A stretch of 64,000 nucleotides of DNA. Source: Kuschelorhynchus macadamiae. Lineage: Eukaryota > Arthropoda > Insecta > Coleoptera > Curculionidae. Positions 12,901 to 23,131 of the stretch are shown here, piece after piece. The stretch lies in assembly GCA_030620095.1 (NCBI GenBank), contig JAUTXW010000884.1, positions 930,001 to 994,000 on the forward strand, given 5' to 3'. The position numbers were made by a program, and so were the translations under genes. A model generated the notes under the pieces. That model ran no database searches. It saw nothing but the letters and a program-made list of their open reading frames with translations, and had not been told where the DNA came from. Position 1 is the first letter of the stretch. Every line of letters begins with the position of its first letter.

Positions 12901-15417
12901 CGTATTATTAATTCGACATGACATGTGTACTGACGGGGAAACGAATATTTTTTCAAGTACGATTACCACAAAGAGAAAGTAATAAAACATCTTTATACTT
13001 GCTGCTGACTTACTACTCGCAGGGCCTGGTCACCTTTATTTTGGTGATCTTTGACCATAGGCAGCTGGTTTTTAATTTTATTTTTATTAGAGGAAGCTAA
13101 ACTTAACTTTTTTAGTCTTTTTAATTTTTTTTAGGTGTGTTTAAATTAGTAAGACCAGACACAAAATTATAACAAATCTGGTATATTACATGATTTAAAT
13201 ATTAACAAAACATAACTTTAATACTCGAGTTGGTTGTGATAGAATCAGAAGAAAGTTTTGATAATTTACACACAAGATTAAATAAATAAAGTTCACACAA
13301 AATAGACAAATATTAAACGCTAAAAAAGAATCCATCACCATTTAGTCAATCAAAAGTATTCAAGAATTAAATGTAAACAAACACAAACGATAGACGTTTT
13401 TTACTAGACAGATTTACACTAAAGTCATTTTCAAATAATATTAAAAACTTAGCTGGAATTAAAACACTTGAAGTACTTGCAAAGTCTGGATGCTTCAAAT
13501 ATTGAACAGTTCAATAGGCAGGTGCTCCACGACTGGATCCTTACCTTCATTTTGTTTTACCTTTAAAATATTTTATTTGAACTACATTATTAACAGTGTA
13601 CAGAGTCTTCCATTGAGGAAAAACGGATTTTTTTTTACTTCCCCCGTATTTCTCAAGAAATTCAAAATAACCAATCGATGTTTTTGGCTCGAAGAATTCG
13701 AAAATCGTAACAAAAAACAATTGAATGAGAAACAAAAGACTTACGATAAGGATGTTGCGTTTTTTAAATATTATTACATTTTTGAATTCTATGGTCAATT
13801 CTAAGGGTTTTTTAATAAGGGTATAATGTCTATCTTCAACTGTTTTTGATTTATTGCTGTTTGAAAATTTACATTTTTGGTTCTTTGAGCCATCGCGTCA
13901 TAGCATCTGAACGGTTGGACCTAGAGCAGAATAACTCTCACATTTCTATCTTAGTTTTTGATAAGGTATCTTATGATGAGAGTCAAACAAAAAAAAACGG
14001 AAATTCTTGTGCTACCTATTTAATTAAATATATTCAATCAATAGAAGACAGGAAACATTTTACCGCAAGGAAAACATGACAGAGAAAATGGTTTTTAAAT
14101 AAATCGTTTAAAGAATAGATTAAAAATATTCCTAGAGCTGAAATAAATGGATGCATTTCAGTTACTTGGATTTTATTCTGGTTACGAAAATCGATCGTCT
14201 CAAAAGACCACAACTAGAAAATTTGGCATAGACTGCCGGAGATCACACAGGACCATTAAATTAGCAATAAAATGATGTATCTATCACTATTAATTAGCAG
14301 AATGCCATTTTTGGGCTAGACAAAAGCTCCCACTTGCGCTTGGGTGGGCTATTCCAATTAGGGTTGGTATGGCCTGGCAGTCACCCTTCCTTTGGCCCTA
14401 ATTTCAATTAAGGGCTTGCACACTAGGATATCCCTAAATACACCTGTCAGATGTATTAAGGTAGTGGACACAATCTCGCACAATTCGCTCATGGCCGACT
14501 TAAACGAAAACTGATTTTTCTCAAACAATTCTGTCAGAGAGGCTTCAGTTAGTCACTTGTTTGCAGTCCTAGTTGAACTTGTTTTTTCAACATATAAGGG
14601 TTAAATTTGGGTATAGTCGAATGCCGTCTTATCGTGCGGGTATAAAGGTCACCAACATTATGATTCAAATCAGAAAACACAGTGAATACCAAAATGTTGT
14701 GTGATTCTTTTATCGAGCTATTAAATCTCGATGGGCTATTTACAAATATACAGGGAGAGAGAAAATAGTTTTTTTTTATTACGTAGTATTACGCAATATT
14801 ATTAAGATAACCACTTAATATTATTTTATATATTAAATGCCGAGGGACTAAATAAGAAAAGTGGCTAAATATGAATTTGGTCAAAATTTTTTGGTTGGCA
14901 AAAACAAAAATACACAAAATAGCAAGCGCTTTAATGAAGTCGGAAGGCGGTTCGAATCAGTGGAAAAATCAGGATATGTTGTGTATATACAGCCACTTAA
15001 TGAAAGTGAGATTTTTTTTATCAATCACCAATAATTATGAGCCCCGCTTGACCTAAAAATCTAACCACTTATACAGTGTCATATATTTAAATGCGGGCCA
15101 CCCACAAACTTGTTTTTTTTTGTATTGTGATAACAAAAAAAATTTATTTTGCAAAAATATTATAGACTTCTGTTAAAAATACAAGATAATTAGTTATTAC
15201 TTCCCTCGTGAGATTTTTTCAGATCTTTACGTTTAAGGGTTCCTAGATGCCAGAAAACATGTTTTCTCAATTCGGTCAGTCTGTCTGTTCGCGGCATAGC
15301 TAAAAAACTACTTTTCCGATTTCTTCAAATTTCATATATATATAGAAGAAGATTAAGAAATGTACACGAAATATATATATATATATATATATAAATTTAT
15401 ATGTTTTTGTTTTTACA

Positions 15418-15470
<53 letters not shown>

Positions 15471-18399
15471 GAAAAAATTCAAAGGCAGAAGACTTAAGTT
15501 ACAATGCAAAAATAGATATTCATAATGCAATTTATGATTTATACACGTTAAAGACTAATATAATCCTTCAGAAACTTTTTAATATTATAGACTAAAAAAT
15601 ATCATCATCACTTAAAAAGTTCTCATCTTCTGAATCGTCCTCAAATGGCGCATTGATCATTGGGTCCGTATATTCCACAGATTTCTTCCAGTACTCAGCT
15701 TGCCAAACAATTTACACTTCATCTGATGTAAGACCATCGTTCACGTGTTTTTCGTAATATGATTTTGCCCCAGCCCATATTAATTCTTTTGCGTTAAGCT
15801 GGCAATGGTATGGCGGCAGTCGTAAAACCTCATGTCCATTTTCCCGTAATATTTCATCTACGGCATATATTGTTAGTTTTTTAATAGATTTTGCCATTAA
15901 AAGAAGTTCTAGTTTCAGCATATTGGGTAAAGGATTTTGTTTTTGTTTTATTAGCCACTCATAAATATCACCTTTCTTCCAGGATGAAGTAGGTTGTTTA
16001 TTTAAGATTCTTGAATGATAAGATTCAGTTCATCAACAGTTCACAGTTCATATTATCATGGTAGTCCATACTTTTGGATGTTGAAGAAAACAGTAAACTT
16101 GCACCTGGGAGAAATCCTGTTGAAGAACCTGCATGCAAAATGATGAACCGTTTTCCCGTCCCACATCCCTTTTTTCTCTTGACACTTTTTACAGACTCCT
16201 CCTGCCAAGATTTCTAACCACTTCCATTAGAAAATATCCAAGTCTCGTCTAAAAATACCACTTTTCTAAATTTTGAATTAACATTTTCCGTGTATTTCTT
16301 TAAAAACTCGCATAAAAATCTTCGATTACAGTCCTTTTTATATCGAAAACCCAACATTTTTATTAATTTTGACAACGATTTTAGTCCAATTTCCAATATG
16401 CCTCTATTGTTTAAAGCTTCTTTTAAAACTTGAAGGGTTATATTAGTTTTTGATCTGTATAAATCGTAAATTGCCTTACGAACATCAATTTTTACATTCT
16501 CACTTAAGTCTTCTGTCTTTGGCTTTTTCGTGTACATTTCTTAATCTTCTTCGGTAGTAAATTATGCTTTTTTTCATGCACAATTTTCTGCACAGTCCTT
16601 ATACCGATTCTCAGAGTTTTTGCTACTGTCTCCTGGATATTGGCCGGTGAAGTTTCATTTTCGTAATATTTTATTAGATTTAATATCATTTTTTTCGCTT
16701 GTGGATGCAAAAAACCCGAAAATTGTTTTCTATTACTCATTTTGTCACTGACTTGTCCATCTAATGACATCGCTCAAAGATTTTTGCAACTGCTGTGATT
16801 TATATGTTTATACCTTTTTTTTTCATATGAAAATATCATAGGTCTATCTAATTCATCTTTCATTCATCGGATTTTATGCGGAGGATATGATTACACGTAA
16901 TAAAAGAAAAACAAACCTAAAAAGTTTGTCGTTGATAAATCGTATGACCCACACGATAACACTGCTTTTGACTATACGTAACCCGATACGAGAACCATAT
17001 AGCAACTTAAACGCTACTACTGCCGAACTAACTTAATAATCTTCGTTTTAATACCCTTTTGGTCTAAAGAGCTTTTAACAGAAGAAAAAAATAAGGATCA
17101 TGAACTAACTAAAAATAACAAAGAAGTCCAAATGAGCAAGAGAGAATAAGACGTCAAAATTATTTGCAACGCGCTGAGTAAGCTTTATTACTTTTGTCTT
17201 TAAGGAAAACGCGCCTCTACTTCACTGTCCAACTGAGAGACTACTTTTCAGAGTGTCCCTATAATGGAAACTCTTATATAATATTATACATTAATATATT
17301 TTAGGTGGTGGGACGACAGCGTGTCTAAGCTTAATCTCCAACCTCTGAAGACAGCTGAGTATTCCATGCCATGCGTAAAAGTGATGAATTTAATGAGAGA
17401 TCTAGGATTCCATCAGATGCCTGTTGTAGATAGCCAAGGGTAAAAACATGTTTCAATATTTTGTATTTGCTATTCTTTATATTAATATTTAACGAGTCAG
17501 ATCTGTGATTTGGTATAGTTTTTTAATACTTTCAAATAGACAAATCTTTTTTATGTTTGCGTGCTATCTAAATATTTGTATTAGAATATATTTCAACTTT
17601 TAAATCTTAAAATAGACAGAGTCAATTTCTAATAATAATCCTCTAACCTAGTACAAACCTGTACCGAAAACCCAAAACACTAATAAAATAGAACCAATAA
17701 TACAACTTCTAAAATTCCCTCTGTAACAACCAAATAAACGAGAACGCATATAACTGTCAGGCGCCTATATAGATTGGAGTTATAGGAGGGGTAATTTACA
17801 AGTTTTTCTCACATTAAACAAAACGGACGACCAAACGAAAAAAAAGTATCATACAACCCGTCTTCATACAATAATATAATATATAAACTTCAATGTTCAA
17901 AATCCGCATATGTGAATTTTAAATAATTTTGTCAACCATTAGTATTGGAGGGGGGTTATTACCCCCATTACCCCACCCCTGGTATACGCGCCTGGTCACT
18001 GTTCTCGATCTAAAAGCGAAATACAAACACATTAAATACAAACTATTAAACCCAAATTGAATAACGAAAAGTAGAAAGAATGAATTTCTCTAATATTATA
18101 CCTTATGTTATGTAATGTTAATATTATACAGAGTATTAATGTTGTTTTAAATGTATTTTGTTTTCATGGTCATAGTTTGTTTTAAATGTAATGTTTTTTT
18201 TAGTGATGTTTTTTTAATAATGTTTTAACCAATGTAAATACTAACTATACATGTTTTTATTTGTAGAACATAAATATCTTGAGAAAGCTCAATATATATG
18301 AGCGAAACGTCGATTAAATTATAGTTTTACTTCGCAATGAGTTAACCTATGCCCAAGAAAATAATTAACAAATATTTATATATGGTTAAAGAAAAAAAA

Positions 18400-18493
<94 letters not shown>

Positions 18494-21400
18494 TTTTTAA
18501 TAAAACAAATTAAAATCTAAGAGAAGACCTCTAATCTTATAAGTAACACTTGTAAATGGTACTTATTTATTTTTATCTTTTAGGGTTGTTATAGGTATAG
18601 TGACTCTTCAGAATCTCTTGAGGAGTTTGAATTCCAGAAAAGTTGAATATAATGATCACGTGGAAAACTTAATTGCAAGAGTTTATCCGAAACTTTACAA
18701 TACTGTTCACATAGGATTAGTATCGACTGTATTGGAAAAAGAAAATTTTATTATTATATTAGAGAAAAGAGGTACGAAAATGCACATTATACTAAAATAA
18801 TCTTAATAACCTTATTAGTCCAAGAAATCACCAGTAAGGGTTTGTTGAAAATTTGTGTAATTAATTTAGGCAAGACTATGACGACAGTGGCGTGTTTAGA
18901 ATGTCTCTTGGAAGAAAAGGGCCAAATTTTGGCAAATAAATAAAAAAAATGTCCTTACTTTTAGCACCAATAATTTTATTGTGGTATGTCTAATGTCTTT
19001 GTTCATATTAAATGAATAAGCATAAGTCTATTCAATATATTTAGAAAACAAATGTACAGGGTGGCCATTTAATGGTGATACAGTACCTTATCTAGAAAAC
19101 GGTAATAGTTACGACAAAAAGTTAAATAGAAAAGTTTTTGGATTAAATTAAATTTTTATTTTATTTCACTTTTGCTTATACAGGTTGTTTCGTTTTGACG
19201 TGTCACATGTCAACTTTCTTAATTTAAATGGGATACCCTATATATCATTACATGTTTCGATTCTACTGTTAATTTGCGAAAGTTTTTATAATAACATCTA
19301 TATTTGAATTCTTTATCGTTTTTGAGTAAATTGAGTTTTTAGAATTAAAAAAAAAACATATTTAAAAAAAAATTTTTACCTATGAAACTTTAATGGAACT
19401 GACTAATATCCTAAACATACATTACTAAGGGTTCAATTCAACGAGTTTCCATGCTGGTCTTTCCAATTAATATACAGGGTGTTAAAAATGGAGAGCAAAA
19501 CAAACAGAAATGTAAATGTAAAAATCTCCTGTTTTTCAAATAGAACACACTGTATATTTTTTTTCATCTGATTCAGCGTTCAATTACCTATCATTACTCA
19601 TATATATGTCCTATACCTAAAATGAACAGTTTCGATTTTATTAGCCGTTTTCTGATTTGACTTTTTTTTTTTTAATATAAGTAAACAGATGAAGTGGGCT
19701 AAAATAAAAATGTCGTAAACTAAGCCTTATTCTCATTTCCTTAACACAGATAGCGACTATAAATAATGTTAGAAAATACAAATAAAAGTGAAATATTATG
19801 TAATTTATGTTCTTATGATTTAATGTTTACGAAAATAAGTGAGAGACAAAAAAATATCTTGTGGCACACGGTATAACTAATAACTAACTGAGTATTAAAC
19901 ATGATTAAAACAGATTATAAAAAATTTTCAATATGGCCACCGTCCATTGCGATACATGAAGTTTCGAATAGTGTTCCTTACCGAATTAGATGCATTAAAA
20001 TTATTGATCTCTTCCCTGATTTTTATTTTTAACTCATTTCTATTATTAGATCTATTTTTATAAACTTTATTTTTTAGTGCACCCCACAAAAAGAAGTCTA
20101 AAGGGCTTAAATCAGGGCTTCGTGGTGGCCAGGATATTAAACCATGTCTTCCTATCCACAATGGAAAATGTTGATTAAGGAAATTTACTACCGGTGCAAC
20201 GGTGTGGTAAGGGGCGCTATCCTGCTGAAAAATGATATTTTCTCGAACATTTGCTGGCAAGTCGTTGATAAGGGGCATGATTTCATTCCTAAGCAGCTCC
20301 AAGTATCTTTCGCCATTTAACGACCTGTCAAAATATATTGGTCCGATAATAAGGTCGCAAATAATTCCGCACCACACATTTACGGTTTGACGGCCTTGTT
20401 TTTTAATTGCTTTTATTAGATGTTTATTAGTTTGAGACCAGTAATGAGTGTTTTTCCGAATAAAAACAATATATATATCACATATCACAACAAAAAGTCA
20501 ATCTTTCATTAAAGTCTAATTGTGATAATTGAGTTGGAAGAAATTTATAAGGATGATAACCATTCACCTGCAGTGGTTTTTAGAATACTTCCTCTACTGA
20601 CACCTGCAATGTCTCTGTCAGCATCTCTTTGGGATCTTTCATCATCTTCCTCGAAATAAAGTAAAATCTCCAGTTGTTTTTCCTCAGTGAGGAGAAAATT
20701 GGAACGATTTTTCTTAGAGTTTTTAAGGACACCATTTTCCAAATCACGCACAATTCGAAAAAATATAGTCCTGGAGGGAACTCGATTATAAGGATATCTC
20801 CTCGAATATTCTCTAAGGGCTAACCCTGGACTTTTATTATATTTTATGAAACAGTTGCATAATTTCAAACGTTTATCTAAACTATATAAAGTCATTTTTT
20901 AACAAATTTCGCAGCAAAAATTTGACAAAAACGACAAACAGAGCAAATGTCAACTTAAGTCAACAATTGCATTAGGTTATTTCCTAAGCCTATCTTGATT
21001 TTTTAGTTTCTGATCTCATTTACTGGCAAAATTCCGGGATAAATCAGAAAACGGCTAATAAAATCGAAACTGTTCATTTTAGGTATAGGACATATATATG
21101 AGTAATGATAGGTAATTGAACGCTGAATCAGATCAAATAAAAATATGCAGGGTGTTCCATTTGAAAAACAGGAGATTTTTACATTTAAAGTTCTGTTTGT
21201 TTTGCTCTCCATTTTTAACACCCTGTATATTAATTGATAAGACCAGCATGGAAACTAGTTGAATTGGATCTTTAGTAATGTATGTTTAGGATATTAGTCA
21301 GTTCCATTAAAGTTTAATAGGTAAAAAATTAAAAAAAAAATATGTTTTTTTAAAAAAAAATTCTAAAAACTCAATTTACTCAAAAACGATAAAGAATTCA

Positions 21401-22145
21401 GATATAGATGTTATTATAAAAACTTTCGCAAATTAACAGTAGAATCGAAACATGTAATAATATATAGGATGTCCCATTTAAATTAAGACAGTTGACATGT
21501 GTCACGTCAAAATGAAACACCCTGTATAAACAGAAGTGAAATAAAATAAAAATTTAATTGAATCCAAACAACTTTTGTACCTAACTTTTTGTCGTAACTA
21601 TTACCGTTTTCTAGATAAGGTACTGCATAACCATAAAATGGCCACCCTGTACATCAATCAAACTTTTGATTCAAATTTCATTAAAATAAATAATTTTTGA
21701 TAAATTTGCGTCTGCCACAGGTGATTCGGCGTTACATGTTGTAAAAACTCCGATATGCAATTGGTAAAGAATAATAAAATTTCTACAAAAAATCAACTGA
21801 TTAGTGACTTTTTTACTTCTTAAATCTATATATGTAAAGTAACCTAAGAATTTATTTCGGAGTTATGGATGACATCTATTTTATATTTATCCCGAACTTA
21901 ACTTATTTGTAATTTTAATTCATGAATAATGGACAATAAAAAGAAAGAAATATATTTGTTACCTAATTACGGGGTGGAAGAGAAGTTAATTTTCAATTTT
22001 TTTTACATAAATCTCTAAATTTAATTAAAATATAGCATGAGAGGTTTTGTTTTTCTTTTCAGATAATGGTGATCATCCGGTCGGAATTGTTACACCGCTT
22101 GATGTGCTGAAATACATTTCGCAGCGAGACGATTCACTTAAGTGA
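4325..22145 (+). CDS. CBS: Cystathionine beta-synthase, 5'-partial, nine exons
   Basis: CBS is a PLP enzyme condensing serine and homocysteine to cystathionine, the first step of transsulfuration. Exons read in one frame at 4325-4492, 8283-8464, 8555-8641, 8962-9127, 9257-9376, 12624-12801, 17305-17439, 18584-18771 and 22063-22145; all junctions are GT/AG and phases match, giving about 435 codons. Exon 1 holds GGSVKDR, whose Lys should form the PLP Schiff base, and SSGNTGIGLA; exon 4 holds the phosphate-binding GTGTGGS loop. The exon 6/7 junction rebuilds the WWW linker known from animal CBS. Exons 7-9 encode the C-terminal tandem CBS (Bateman) regulatory domain ending GIVTPLDVLKYISQ. The N-terminal haem-binding segment is upstream or missing. 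Introns are swollen by transposons. A possible alternative last exon is noted at 18870-18943. Confidence 0.95.
4517..4555. repeat. (TA)n microsatellite after a poly-A run
   Basis: An A-run at 4503-4516 continues into about 19 TA units, ending at the left terminus of mariner-like element A. Confidence 0.9.
4556..6898 (-). mobile_element. Mariner-like element A with long, partly truncated inverted repeats
   Basis: The left end begins CAGGGTGTCCCA next to TA, the hallmark of this family. The left arm runs to about 5225 and contains repeated terminal-like CAGGG motifs at 4556, 4680, 4980 and 5254. About 155 bp of it (5066-5222) is matched as a reverse complement by 6725-6886, so the right arm is truncated and ends in an altered CAGCCTG. 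TATGTCCTATACCTA occurs at 5112-5126 and inverted at 6836-6850. The transposase lies between the arms on the minus strand. The element sits in the CBS intron between 4492 and 8283, and both sides are (TA)n. Confidence 0.75.
5580..6461 (-). pseudogene. DD41D-type mariner-like transposase of element A (one stop)
   Basis: The N-terminal half (6461 to about 6060) is a helix-turn-helix DNA-binding region with RGVAKSTANRIIRKHKFHPY, typical of this insect family. After an in-frame TAA at about 6060 the frame continues with LFTDEATFHKNG (first catalytic Asp), NVWAGIIGNRIIGPYFF, QLDGVPAHFS (second Asp) and RSPDLTKLDF (third Asp). I count 41 residues between the second and third Asp, fitting the DD41D branch of the IS630-Tc1-mariner superfamily. 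The usual WPARSPDLTPLDFFLWG is degraded to CKARSPDLTKLDFLLVG, another sign of decay. It cuts and pastes DNA at TA sites in intact members; this copy is probably inactive. Confidence 0.8.
6899..6949. repeat. (TA)n microsatellite
   Basis: About 25 TA units directly follow the degraded right end of element A. Confidence 0.9.
7227..7257 (-). other. Hammerhead-ribozyme-like core
   Basis: On the minus strand TGAAGA is followed by CCTTG-CAAT-CAAGG (a 5-bp stem) and then CGAAAC. This is the order of the hammerhead core (CUGANGA, stem II, GAAA), with the first C replaced by G. It lies on the 3' side of the minus-strand Penelope-like relic at 7390-7900, and Penelope-like elements are known to carry hammerheads. 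Stems I and III were not established. Confidence 0.35.
7390..7900 (-). mobile_element. Penelope-like retroelement relic, C-terminal region
   Basis: In shifting minus-strand frames the sequence gives SSYKESVINTLLFRTFSICD (7860-7800), then LTEALKSNGYCTEDIR, then LLFIQDITDKTAKILRR near 7640, and lower down pieces such as KVYIDKTGPYVPLRLKKNMN. This order (conserved helical region, xxVQGTTDKIxRILRK, GIY-YIG endonuclease) matches the C-terminal part of Penelope-like polymerases. Multiple stops show it is dead. It lies in the CBS intron before the 8283 exon. Confidence 0.55.
7901..8282. other. CBS intron tail with a weak hammerhead-like motif
   Basis: CTGAAGA at 7932-7938 and GAAAC at 7959-7963 on the plus strand repeat the order of a hammerhead core, but the intervening stem is poor. 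Nothing else was recognised before the CBS acceptor at 8281-8282. Confidence 0.3.
10030..11826 (+). pseudogene. DD41D-type transposase with an internal intron (element B1)
   Basis: From the ATG at 10030 the reading is MAGIPYSNEEK, then a one-base deletion shifts the frame; further small indels precede the helix-turn-helix segment STVQRVLKKNKYHPYKP near 10320. VWSDESRFTNCGVFN carries the first Asp. The frame breaks at 10627 inside NVWCGIIG and resumes exactly at 11388 with NRLIGPF, because GTAAGT at 10628 and TTTCAG ending at 11387 form a canonical intron of 760 bp. FQQDGCPAHNT then carries the second Asp. The third catalytic region is shifted by a lost base here (DLTCRPWIS instead of PDLSPLDF). 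The B2 copy shows the undamaged spacing of 41 residues. Probably inactive. Confidence 0.75.
10657..11362. repeat. Putative TIR-bounded insert within the transposase intron
   Basis: The intron of B1 is bounded inside by TAGGCACCCAATGATGG at about 10657 and an inverted relative ending GTTGGGCACCTA at about 11362. The same insert with the same ends is present in B2 (about 53255-54023). This may be a small non-autonomous element captured before B amplified, supplying most of the intron length. The similarity of the ends is imperfect. Confidence 0.35.
12802..15060. other. CBS intron sequence with no supported gene
   Basis: AT-rich, with short chance reading frames only. A more GC-rich patch at about 14310-14470 may be a dispersed repeat but was not identified. 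Confidence 0.45.
15371..15470. repeat. Two (TA)n microsatellite tracts
   Basis: Tracts at about 15371-15394 and 15419-15470 are separated by a short AT-rich spacer. The second directly precedes an inverted fragment of the neighbouring transposase. Confidence 0.9.
15472..15596 (+). mobile_element. Fragment of IS630/Tc1-like element, inverted relative to F
   Basis: The plus strand encodes RKNSKAEDLSYNAKIDIHNA and AIYDLYTLKTNI, a diverged copy of the segment YTKKPKTEDLSENVKIDV / AIYDLYRSKTNIT found on the minus strand at 16537-16430. It is thus an inverted partial copy placed at the 3' end of element F, next to a (TA)n tract. Confidence 0.7.
15597..16770 (-). pseudogene. IS630/Tc1-like transposase relic (element F)
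   Basis: Minus-strand pieces form an ordered transposase. 16770-16504 is a helix-turn-helix domain (ETVAKTLRIGIRTVQKIVHE); 16537-16214 contains VVFLDETWIFSNGSG with the first catalytic Asp; 15921-15712 contains LRLPPYHCQLNAKELIWAGA, where the Glu occupies the third catalytic position of the common NPIELIWA motif; and 15715-15600 gives an acidic C-terminus. The second Asp region (about 16210-15930) is broken by shifts. Family: IS630/Tc1-like DDE protein common in insects. Terminal repeats were not found. It lies in the CBS intron between 12801 and 17305. Confidence 0.7.
16790..17304. other. CBS intron sequence, nothing recognised
   Basis: No coding or repeat structure was recognised; the acceptor TTTTAG for the next CBS exon ends at 17304. 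Confidence 0.4.
17440..18400. other. CBS intron with a hammerhead-like core near 18278
   Basis: At 18278-18310 the plus strand reads CTTGAGAAA, then GCTCA at 18287-18291 pairing with TGAGC at 18299-18303, then GAAACGTC. The layout (core, 5-bp stem, GAAAC) resembles a degraded hammerhead. Nothing else was identified in this stretch. Confidence 0.35.
18401..18485. repeat. (TA)n microsatellite, about 42 units
   Basis: An uninterrupted TA tract in the CBS intron, followed by a T-run. Confidence 0.95.
19057..21649 (-). mobile_element. Mariner-like element C with about 600-bp inverted repeats
   Basis: Ends CAGGGTGGCCATTT at 19057 and the complement ending at 21649 are flanked by TA on both sides. 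The inverted repeats are 19057-19660 and 21041-21649. Each arm contains several internal copies of the terminal-like motif in both directions (for instance 19181, 19471 and 19555 in the left arm). TATGTCCTATACCTA at 19605-19619 and inverted at 21080-21094 is shared with element A. The element occupies most of the last CBS intron. Confidence 0.85.
19928..20895 (-). pseudogene. Mariner-like transposase of element C, internally deleted
   Basis: 20895-20545 encodes the N-terminal region starting MTLYSLDKRLKLCNCFIKYN, ending in a frameshifted helix-turn-helix. The frame continues after about 20545 with the usual NGYHPYKF and LDFNERLTFC. The segment expected to carry the first catalytic Asp (SDEA-like) is absent: LDFNERLTFC is joined within a few codons to RKNTHYWSQTNKH. 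The remainder, to 19928, has NVWCGIICDLIIGPIYFD, QQDSAPYHT (second Asp) and PRSPDLSPLDFFLWG (third Asp), with 40 residues between them, one less than in elements A, B and E. The missing Asp makes this protein inactive. Confidence 0.8.
21650..22062. other. CBS last intron, 3' part
   Basis: No feature was recognised. The acceptor TTTTCAG ends at 22062. Confidence 0.5.
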
Positions 22146-22261
22146 TATTTTTTTAATTTTCTTACTGTATAACAACTTTTATATTATTAGGTATAAGTTA
22201 CTTACCAATTTTATATGCTTACACCCCGATTTATAATATTTTTTTATAAATTTAACACTGT

Positions 22262-22267
22262 AATAAA
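22262..22267 (+). promoter_or_regulatory. Candidate CBS polyadenylation signal
   Basis: AATAAA lies 117 bases after the CBS stop codon, a normal distance for a short 3' UTR. Confidence 0.5.
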
Positions 22268-22739
22268 AGAAAAACAAATTTATTGATGATATTTTATTAA
22301 TTCTCATATTCACAAATCAGTCTTTCCGTGCAACCAGTTGCTCAATGTATTACCATGGGAAGGCAGACCACGACCACATACAAGCACAAGCCTTAAAATT
22401 AGTTTTATCATAACAAAGTCATCATTTTACACTAGATAAAAAATAAAAAACAATATCGCAGAAAAAAATATATGAATAAATAAATTTTATATAATTAGCT
22501 TGCGCGACGTGTAACGAATGCAAAATATTGCTGTACTATTGAAGTAACGAATGAATAACTCTTAGGTTAGAACAAAATATATACTTAAAAATTTACCACA
22601 AAATATAGGGAACTCTTAGATTTTAAAATTGAAATATCTTTTTTAATATCGAGTCCAAAAGTAAGAGAACTACCAAAAAGGTTAACTAAAAAAGTTTTAG
22701 GGTTTTTAAAACTCTCCTGGAAAAAAACAACTAACTATA

Positions 22740-23131
22740 CAGGATCGGTCATAAAGACAAGCAAAAACAAAGTTGCATGTTTAAAATTAAATAAGTACCT
22801 TGTATATCAAATGTCCATCAAATGGGCCTCTTCTTGCTGATTATAAATATATTAGGTTTGAGAACTTTATCTTTTAAGACATCCGAGAAATTTGCGCAGA
22901 GGTAGTGTGTTAGAGAGAAACGGAAAACGTTCTACAACATAGTGGAGTCAATGGAAGTAGATTGCCTCTTATAACAGGGTTATGCCAAAAGTTATCGGAT
23001 ATCTTTAAATCTCAAACCTAGTAAATTTATAATCAGCAAAAAGAGACCCATTTGATAAATATATGATATACAGGGTGTCCCATTTAAAGAACTACAACTT
23101 TGTTTTGATGTGACTTTTATGACCAATCATG
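22740..23131. mobile_element. MITE D, non-autonomous mariner-like element
   Basis: A 392-bp element with no coding capacity. Its ends are CAGGATCGGTCATAAAG and the near-complement ending at 23131, flanked by TA within CTAACTA / TAATTAG. Arms of about 150 bp form an imperfect inverted repeat (for example GCTGATTATAAATATA near 22838 and its complement near 23020). Terminal-like CAGGGTGTCCCA occurs internally near 23073. It lies between CBS and MGST1. Confidence 0.75.

Noticed and set aside
13490..14079. Open frames of 77-104 codons in the CBS intron
   Set aside because: Low-complexity AT-rich translation, no recognisable domain, no splice context.
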